Source of the DNA: Pseudoalteromonas aurantia 208
GTDB lineage: Bacteria > Pseudomonadota > Gammaproteobacteria > Enterobacterales > Alteromonadaceae
Length of the DNA stretch: 64,000 nt
Assembly: GCF_014858725.1 (NCBI RefSeq)
Contig: NZ_AQGV01000010.1
Span: 1-64,000 of the forward strand
Direction: 5' to 3'
Part shown: positions 58,660 to 64,000 of the stretch, one piece after another
Layout: every line of letters begins with the position of its first letter
How positions within the stretch are numbered: position 1 is the stretch's first letter
Made by a program: the position numbers and the translations under genes
Notes under the pieces: model-generated
Seen by the model: the letters and a program-made list of their open reading frames with translations, nothing else
Database searches by the model: none
What the model was told of the DNA's origin: nothing

Positions 58660-59384
58660 TGAGTTTCTTCCTTTTTTTTCAACATAAAATATCCAATTGC
58701 AGCAGCGGATATGCCTATTAACAACCATTGCAGCGCATAGGCTTGATGCTTTTGAGGAGACATAACTACAGCTTGATAATGCGGTTGCCCAACGACTGCT
58801 TGAGTACCTACTTGATACGTCAAAAATGGATATATACTTAACCCCGTAATATTCAAAAAATAAGATAGATCGATATATTGAAGTAAATTAGGCTGATTAA
58901 TATCCATTGCTGGCCGTGATGCTAACGTAAATCCTTGAATATCTTTGCTCTTAATCTGTAAGTTCAGCTCTATTTGCTCATCCGGCAAATTCAATAAAGG
59001 TAATGTTCTAGATGCAGGCGCTGCCACAAACCCTAAATTAACAAGCAGCATTCCATTGAGGTTATTGGCGTCAAATAGGGTCACCACGTCATACCCTGTT
59101 TGACCTTCAATAACTTTGTTATCTAAAAACCAGATATTCCCCTGTACAAAATGCCCAACAACTTTTATTTTTGCACTATGTAGCAGATCCGGTGACGTGG
59201 TCAGAAACTTCCTTAAATCAGGCCTAGGCGCGGCTAAGTGTGCTAGCTCCTGATTGAGTAGTGATTCTTTATTCTCCCCCCTTAACCATTGCCATCGCGC
59301 GAGCAATACACACACAGTAACAACAAGTATTACTGCCAATGTCGCCAAAATTGAACTAAGCTTGTAACGACTCACTTCTTGCAT
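58656..59384 (-). CDS. SURF1-type cytochrome oxidase assembly protein
   Basis: A 242-residue protein with helices at about 13-31 and 217-235 and the SURF1 periplasmic domain between them (RWQWLRGENKESLLNQ near 28, VVGHF, PQKHQAYALQW near the second helix). It assists haem A insertion in subunit I. The gene precedes the small Sco-like gene and is divergent from the DUF2909 gene, 12 nt away. Confidence 0.9.
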   Translation of the reverse strand: MQEVSRYKLSSILATLAVILVVTVCVLLARWQWLRGENKESLLNQELAHLAAPRPDLRKFLTTSPDLLHSAKIKVVGHFVQGNIWFLDNKVIEGQTGYDVVTLFDANNLNGMLLVNLGFVAAPASRTLPLLNLPDEQIELNLQIKSKDIQGFTLASRPAMDINQPNLLQYIDLSYFLNITGLSIYPFLTYQVGTQAVVGQPHYQAVVMSPQKHQAYALQWLLIGISAAAIGYFMLKKKEETQ

Positions 59385-59396
59385 ATAGGCCTCTAA

Positions 59397-59699
59397 ATGT
59401 TGATTAAACTTGTTATCGTATTTTTATTATTATTTATCTTATTCAACCTATTTAGAGCACTGTATTTAATGGTCTCTAACACTCAAGAAAATAAACCTAT
59501 GTCTTTTTACCTCGGGCGCCGGGTTATTTACTCTGTGTTTGTGGTTTTACTTATCTTATGTAGTGCACTATTCGGACTTATTCCGCTTAATAGCACACCA
59601 TTACTCATAGAACATACACAAATACAAACAAACACAACCATACAACATCAACAAAATGCCAATACCAAGCAGCCGCTTGAAAAGCAAAGTGTTGTTTAG
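59397..59699 (+). CDS. DUF2909 twin-transmembrane protein
   Basis: A 100-residue protein with two hydrophobic helices at about 3-25 and 42-65 and the DUF2909 signature (LFNLFRALYLMVS, GRRVIYSVFVVLLI). It sits in the middle of the oxidase operon but on the opposite strand, and is commonly found in this position. Its last 95 nt overlap the 3' end of ctaE. The polar, Gln/Asn/Thr-rich tail beyond about residue 75 is encoded in that overlap and could be a species-specific extension. Function unknown. Confidence 0.82.
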   Translation: MLIKLVIVFLLLFILFNLFRALYLMVSNTQENKPMSFYLGRRVIYSVFVVLLILCSALFGLIPLNSTPLLIEHTQIQTNTTIQHQQNANTKQPLEKQSVV

Positions 59700-60480
59700 A
59701 GTCCAAATGCCCCTTGAATATACGTAGTAAAACAACCAATAACATCAAAGTGCCTAGTGTCACATGCATACCATGAAACCCTGTAAGCAAGTAAAATGTA
59801 TTGCCATAAAGCCCTGATTGTAATGTCAAATTCAGATCATTATAGGCATGCATATACTCTGCGACTTGCAACCCTAAGAACACCACGCCAAGTAACACAG
59901 TTAAACTCAAAAATACTTTCAGTTTTGCTCGTTCATCACGTTCTATAGCGACATGTGCAAAATGAATTGTGACAGAAGAAGTTAAAAGAATAATTGTGTT
60001 GATTAACGGTAAGCCCTGCCACCCCATCGCATTTGTGGTATCACCTGCTGGCGTAGTTAACAGCGGCCAAACGGCCTCAAAATTTGGCCAAAGCACCTCG
60101 TAGGTCATCGCATTGTTGCTAGCCCCTCCTAACCAAGGCACAGATAACACTCGGGCATAAAACAATGCCCCAAAGAATGCTAAAAAAAACATTACCTCAG
60201 AAAAAATGAACCAACTCATACCCTGACGAAACGAACGATCCATTTGCGCCGAATATAATCCTTTTTGCGACTCTTCAATTACATGTTTAAACCATCCAAA
60301 TAACATGTATATCAAAACACCAATCCCAGCATATAAAATATAACTCCCACTGGCGTTTTCGGAATTAACTTGCATGACAGTCAAACCAGCACCAATGGCA
60401 ATTAAAAACATCGCGACTGCGCCGATTATTGGCCACTGACTTTGCTCTGGTACATAATAGTTTTCATATTTTTGTTCCAC
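59605..60480 (-). CDS. ctaE: Cytochrome c oxidase subunit III
   Basis: A 291-residue seven-helix membrane subunit. Signature stretches include SFRQGMSWFIFSEVMFFLAF, GFHGMHVTLG and AAWYWHFVDVVWLCLF. It stabilises subunit I and the proton pathway. Follows ctaG by 9 nt. Confidence 0.97.
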   Translation of the reverse strand: MEQKYENYYVPEQSQWPIIGAVAMFLIAIGAGLTVMQVNSENASGSYILYAGIGVLIYMLFGWFKHVIEESQKGLYSAQMDRSFRQGMSWFIFSEVMFFLAFFGALFYARVLSVPWLGGASNNAMTYEVLWPNFEAVWPLLTTPAGDTTNAMGWQGLPLINTIILLTSSVTIHFAHVAIERDERAKLKVFLSLTVLLGVVFLGLQVAEYMHAYNDLNLTLQSGLYGNTFYLLTGFHGMHVTLGTLMLLVVLLRIFKGHLDSKQHFAFQAAAWYWHFVDVVWLCLFVFVYVL

Positions 60481-60489
60481 GAATCTCTC

Positions 60490-61047
60490 CTAACTTGCGA
60501 CTGCACTTGCAGTCACAGTATGAATATTGGCTTGTGCTGAGTCACTAATATCAAATACGGTGTATGACAACGTTAACTCTTTCACATCAACGGGTAACTC
60601 TGTGTCTACATAAAATAATAGCTTGAACTCAAGTTGCTCACTTGCAGCAAACGCCTGCTTATCAAAACAAAAACATGCCATTTTATGTAGATACTTTGCT
60701 GCTCTTCCTGGAGAAACTGAAGGAACGGCTTGCATAACTCGTGCACTTTTACTTAAGTTTTGTGCTGAAAATGTCACTTCTGTCATCTCCCCAGGCTTAA
60801 CTTGAACCATATACTGCTGCGCTTTCACAGCAAATGGCGCACTTTGTTGTGCATGGGTCGTAAAGCTCACATCAACCGTTCTTGAGTTGACAATTTGTTG
60901 GCTTTGCGTAGCCACTTCCATATTCGGCTTGCCATTAAGGCCCGTCACATCACAAAACACGTCATAAAGAGGCACTAATGCAAAAGCAAAAGCAAACATT
61001 GCCACCGCACTCAACAATAATTTCTTTAATAAGACACTGTGTTCCAT
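60490..61047 (-). CDS. ctaG: Copper assembly protein CtaG (Cox11)
   Basis: A 185-residue protein with one N-terminal helix and a periplasmic Cox11 domain. The copper-binding CxCF is CFCFDKQ; VPLYDVFCDVTGLNGK is the other landmark. It supplies copper to CuB of subunit I. ATG overlaps the ctaD stop by 1 nt. This is the Cox11 type, not the CaaX-related CtaG of Gram-positives. Confidence 0.94.
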   Translation of the reverse strand: MEHSVLLKKLLLSAVAMFAFAFALVPLYDVFCDVTGLNGKPNMEVATQSQQIVNSRTVDVSFTTHAQQSAPFAVKAQQYMVQVKPGEMTEVTFSAQNLSKSARVMQAVPSVSPGRAAKYLHKMACFCFDKQAFAASEQLEFKLLFYVDTELPVDVKELTLSYTVFDISDSAQANIHTVTASAVAS

Positions 61048-62633
61048 TATTTAACCTCTGGCGGAGTACTGAAGGTATGATATGGTGCAGGGGATGCAAC
61101 CTCCCACTCAAGCCCTTCAGCCCCATCCCAAACTTTGCTTGGGACAGACTCTCCACCACGAGCACATTTATAAACAACCAAAACAAACAATAACTGCGAT
61201 AACCCAAAAGCAAAGCCGCCAATACTTATTATGGCGTTAAAATCCGCAAACTGGAGGGCGTAGTCAGGAATACGCCGAGGCATACCAGCAAGACCGACAA
61301 AATGCATAGGAAAGAATAAGACATTAACGCTTACTAATGACAACCAAAAATGCCATTTTGCAAGGGCAATGTTATACATGTGGCCAGTCCATTTCGGCAG
61401 CCAATAATAAGCTCCTGCCATAATTGAGAACACAGCGCCGGTTACCAATACATAATGAAAGTGCGCAACGACAAAATAGGTATCATGATACTGAAAATCA
61501 GCAGGTGTTATTGCTAGCATCAAGCCTGAGAAACCACCTAACGTAAATAACACTATAAAGGCAATGGAAAACAGCATTGGGATTTCGAACGTTATTGACC
61601 CTCGCCACATCGTCGCCACCCAATTGAATACCTTCACCCCTGTTGGAACCGAGATCAACATAGTCGCATACATGAAAAATAGCTCGCCAGCCAGTGGCAT
61701 CCCAGTAGTAAACATATGATGCGCCCAAACAACAAAAGAAAGCAGTGCGATTGAAGAAGTTGCATACACCATTGAGGCGTATCCAAATAATTTTTTCCGT
61801 GAGAAGGTTGGTACAATGGTAGAGATGATCCCAAAAGCGGGCAAAATCATGATATATACCTCAGGATGGCCAAAGAACCAAAATATATGTTGGAACATTA
61901 CCGGATCACCACCACCTGCGGCATCAAAAAAACTGGTGCCAAAATACTTATCAGTTAATACCATAGTGACAGCACCAGCTAATACAGGCATAACCGCTAT
62001 CAAAAGAAATGCGGTAATTAACCACGTCCATACAAATAACGGTAACTTCATCCAAGTCATACCTGGTGCTCTCAAATTGACTATGGTTACAATCACATTA
62101 ATTGCCCCCATAATTGAGCTGATCCCCATTATGTGAACCGCAAATACAAATAGCGCGGTGTTATCATTGCTATATGTCGTCGATAATGGCGCGTAGAATG
62201 TCCAACCAAAAGCTGGCCCACCACCTTCCATAAACAACGACATTAATAGGATCGAAAACGCGAATGGCAGAATCCAAAAGCTCCAGTTATTCATTCTAGG
62301 CAAAGCCATATCTGGCGCACCTATCATCATTGGTATCATCCAATTTGCTAACCCCGTAAACGCTGGCATTACAGCCCCAAAAACCATAATTAGACCATGC
62401 ACGGTAGTCATCTGATTGAAAAAATGCGGATCGACTAGTTGCAGTCCAGGCTGAAATAGCTCGGCGCGAATGACCATTGCCATCGCCCCTCCAACGATGA
62501 ACATAGTCAGAGAAAAAATTAAATACAGAGATCCTATATCTTTATGATTTGTTGTATAAAGCCAACGCTTAAATCCTTTCGGCATATGGTGGTGTTCATG
62601 GTTTTGCTCTTGAGATTCAACCAATGTACTCAT
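61047..62633 (-). CDS. ctaD: Cytochrome c oxidase subunit I
   Basis: A 528-residue haem-copper oxidase subunit with 12 helices. Haem and CuB ligands are visible in MTTVHGLIMVF, GHPEVYIMILP (with the CuB-linked Tyr), WAHHMFTTG, and DTYFVVAHFHYVLV. It reduces O2 to water and pumps protons. Overlaps ctaC by 4 nt. Confidence 0.98.
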   Translation of the reverse strand: MSTLVESQEQNHEHHHMPKGFKRWLYTTNHKDIGSLYLIFSLTMFIVGGAMAMVIRAELFQPGLQLVDPHFFNQMTTVHGLIMVFGAVMPAFTGLANWMIPMMIGAPDMALPRMNNWSFWILPFAFSILLMSLFMEGGGPAFGWTFYAPLSTTYSNDNTALFVFAVHIMGISSIMGAINVIVTIVNLRAPGMTWMKLPLFVWTWLITAFLLIAVMPVLAGAVTMVLTDKYFGTSFFDAAGGGDPVMFQHIFWFFGHPEVYIMILPAFGIISTIVPTFSRKKLFGYASMVYATSSIALLSFVVWAHHMFTTGMPLAGELFFMYATMLISVPTGVKVFNWVATMWRGSITFEIPMLFSIAFIVLFTLGGFSGLMLAITPADFQYHDTYFVVAHFHYVLVTGAVFSIMAGAYYWLPKWTGHMYNIALAKWHFWLSLVSVNVLFFPMHFVGLAGMPRRIPDYALQFADFNAIISIGGFAFGLSQLLFVLVVYKCARGGESVPSKVWDGAEGLEWEVASPAPYHTFSTPPEVK

Positions 62634-63775
62634 TGTTCTTTCTCCTTAGTCGCGTCTATTTCTAATTGTATTTGACTAGGTTGAACCACTTCACCAGTAT
62701 CATTACCCCAGCTATTACGCTTATAGGTAATAACACCAGCTATTTGTTTGATAGACAGTTGCTTCCCAAATGCCTGCATGGCCGTTCCTGGTTTACCATT
62801 AAGTAAAATATCAATGTGAGGTTGCAAATCACCTGTCACCATAGGGCTCCCCTTTAAAGCAGGAAACACACCAGGTAATCCCATTCCTGTTGGTTGATGG
62901 CATGCTGCACAGTAACCCATGTAAACTTGCTCCCCAACGGCCATTAACTCTTCTTTGCTTAACGTTTGGTCTAGTAATGCAGCACTTGCTGCCGCTTCTA
63001 TCGATTTTTGTTGTTTGGCCTGAGCCAACCAGAGATCAAATTCATCAGGCGCTCTTGCATCAACGACAATTGGCATAAACCCATGATCTTTTCCACATAG
63101 CTCTGCACATTGTCCTCTATAAATTCCTACCTCATTTACATTAGTCCAAGCTTCATTAATAAAACCGGGATTTGCATCTTTTTTCACTGCAAAGTCAGGG
63201 ACCCACCAAGAATGAATTACATCATCAGAGGTCATCAAAAATCGTACTTTTTTTCCGGTCGGTATAACCAATGCTTTGTCAACTTCCAACAAATAATGCT
63301 CACCTTTTTCTTCCTTATCATTCATCTGCTCTCTAGGTGTGGAAAGTACAGAGTAAAAATCTACATCATGACCCATATACTCGTAATGCCACTTCCATTG
63401 AGAACCGGTCACTTTAATGGTTAAATCTGCTTTACTAGCATCTTCCATCGCTATCAACGTTTTAGTAGCCGGTATAGCCATTACGACCAATATAACGAAT
63501 GGAATCGCAGTCCAAAGGATTTCTACCTTGGTACTTTCGTGAAATTGGGCCGCAATAGCGCCTTTAGATTTTCGATGATGTATGAGTGCCCAAAACATCA
63601 CCGCAAAAACGATGACACCTATAACACAGCATATCAGGAAGATAGTCATATGGAGTTGATAGACATTTTGACTTATGTCTGTCACCCCTTGTCGCATATT
63701 GTAAGCACTATTACTGGTCGCACTAAACGAGAGTAATAAAACGAATAAGCTTACAAACGCATGGCATGCTTTCAT
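62630..63775 (-). CDS. ctaC: Cytochrome c oxidase subunit II with fused cytochrome c (caa3 type)
   Basis: A 381-residue protein: signal peptide (to about residue 23), two helices (about 40-62 and 85-108), a CuA domain with H188, C223, C227, H231 and M234 (GQCAELCGKDHGFM), and a C-terminal class I cytochrome c domain with haem motif CAACH at 289-293. The fusion marks a caa3-type oxidase. First gene of the oxidase operon. Confidence 0.97.
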   Translation of the reverse strand: MKACHAFVSLFVLLLSFSATSNSAYNMRQGVTDISQNVYQLHMTIFLICCVIGVIVFAVMFWALIHHRKSKGAIAAQFHESTKVEILWTAIPFVILVVMAIPATKTLIAMEDASKADLTIKVTGSQWKWHYEYMGHDVDFYSVLSTPREQMNDKEEKGEHYLLEVDKALVIPTGKKVRFLMTSDDVIHSWWVPDFAVKKDANPGFINEAWTNVNEVGIYRGQCAELCGKDHGFMPIVVDARAPDEFDLWLAQAKQQKSIEAAASAALLDQTLSKEELMAVGEQVYMGYCAACHQPTGMGLPGVFPALKGSPMVTGDLQPHIDILLNGKPGTAMQAFGKQLSIKQIAGVITYKRNSWGNDTGEVVQPSQIQLEIDATKEKEQ

Positions 63776-64000
63776 GTGACGCCCCTTTATTTTGCGCTAG
63801 TAAATGACCTTTTCACTAAAATGCGCTGGTGTTTTTATTATCGGATGACTGTCATGAGCTGCGACTTTCGTCGAATGCTAAACTGCGTGACTATTAACTA
63901 ATTAGTCAATAAATAAGCAATTTGCAAGTTTTAAGGTGTTTTAAAACAACTAGAGGGGAAGTGTTTGAATTTATTTGGCTCAATAGAAATAAAATCTAAG
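63776..64000. promoter_or_regulatory. Upstream region of the oxidase operon
   Basis: No gene is seen in these 225 nt. They should carry the ctaC promoter. Two dyads are present: ATGACTGTCAT at 63845-63855 (perfect), and GACTA...TAGTC at 63889-63907, either of which could be an operator. I found no convincing sigma-70 hexamer pair. Confidence 0.4.

Overview
The window looks like core chromosome of a marine gammaproteobacterium of the Alteromonadales, most like Pseudoalteromonas. This is inferred from gene order and families, not from a database match. DNA is AT-rich. The order pilMNOPQ-aroKB-damX-dam-rpe-gph-trpS with divergent mrcA, the order rpmE-priA-ftsN-hslVU, and the order ompR/envZ-greB-tex-bioH-comF-nfuA are all classic gammaproteobacterial blocks. 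I see no prophage, insertion sequence, CRISPR array or toxin/defence island, and no clearly undescribed multi-gene system. The points of interest are small local oddities.

Layout. 1-747: the spacer end of an rRNA operon on the minus strand (boxA, tRNA-Ala, tRNA-Ile) preceded by only the last ~195 nt of a 16S gene. 944-12967: minus-strand block running from type IV pilus assembly genes through shikimate genes, DamX/Dam and rpe-gph to trpS, interrupted by two small plus-strand membrane-protein genes between dam and rpe. 13101-17663: PBP1A, a short malic enzyme, a 560-nt empty AT-rich gap, and L31. 17891-22991: priA, an FtsN-like SPOR protein, hslVU with a possible heat-shock promoter, and a DUF971 gene. 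23073-26664: a chemoreceptor and a glycosyltransferase/PAP2 pair. 26823-32251: rraA, then histidine-utilisation genes hutG, hutI and hutC with a perfect HutC-type operator, split by a degenerate GGDEF-EAL protein. 32269-38172: YeeZ-like protein, EnvZ/OmpR, GreB, Tex.

38276-46988: a SprA-type putative metalloprotease with a small flagellar-rod-like protein, BioH, ComF, a secreted M14 carboxypeptidase, NfuA, a MATE transporter and a polysaccharide deacetylase. 47006-55499: a complete chemotaxis signalling operon (STAS, cheY, cheA, cheW, receptor with three tandem PAS domains, cheR, cheD, cheB). 55669-63775: a caa3-type cytochrome c oxidase operon (ctaC, ctaD, ctaG, ctaE) with its assembly genes (surf1, a small Sco-like protein, ctaA, cyoE, sco), and a convergent DUF2909 gene in the middle.

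How the genes connect: the oxidase cluster holds subunits I, II and III, copper delivery (CtaG, Sco) and haem O/A synthesis (CyoE, CtaA), so it is close to self-sufficient. The che operon has all adaptation enzymes (CheR, CheB, CheD) and a receptor ending in a CheR/CheB-docking-type pentapeptide, but no CheZ, which suggests a dedicated pathway beside the main flagellar one. Many gene pairs overlap by 1-4 nt (ATGA or TAATG), which I used to choose several start codons.
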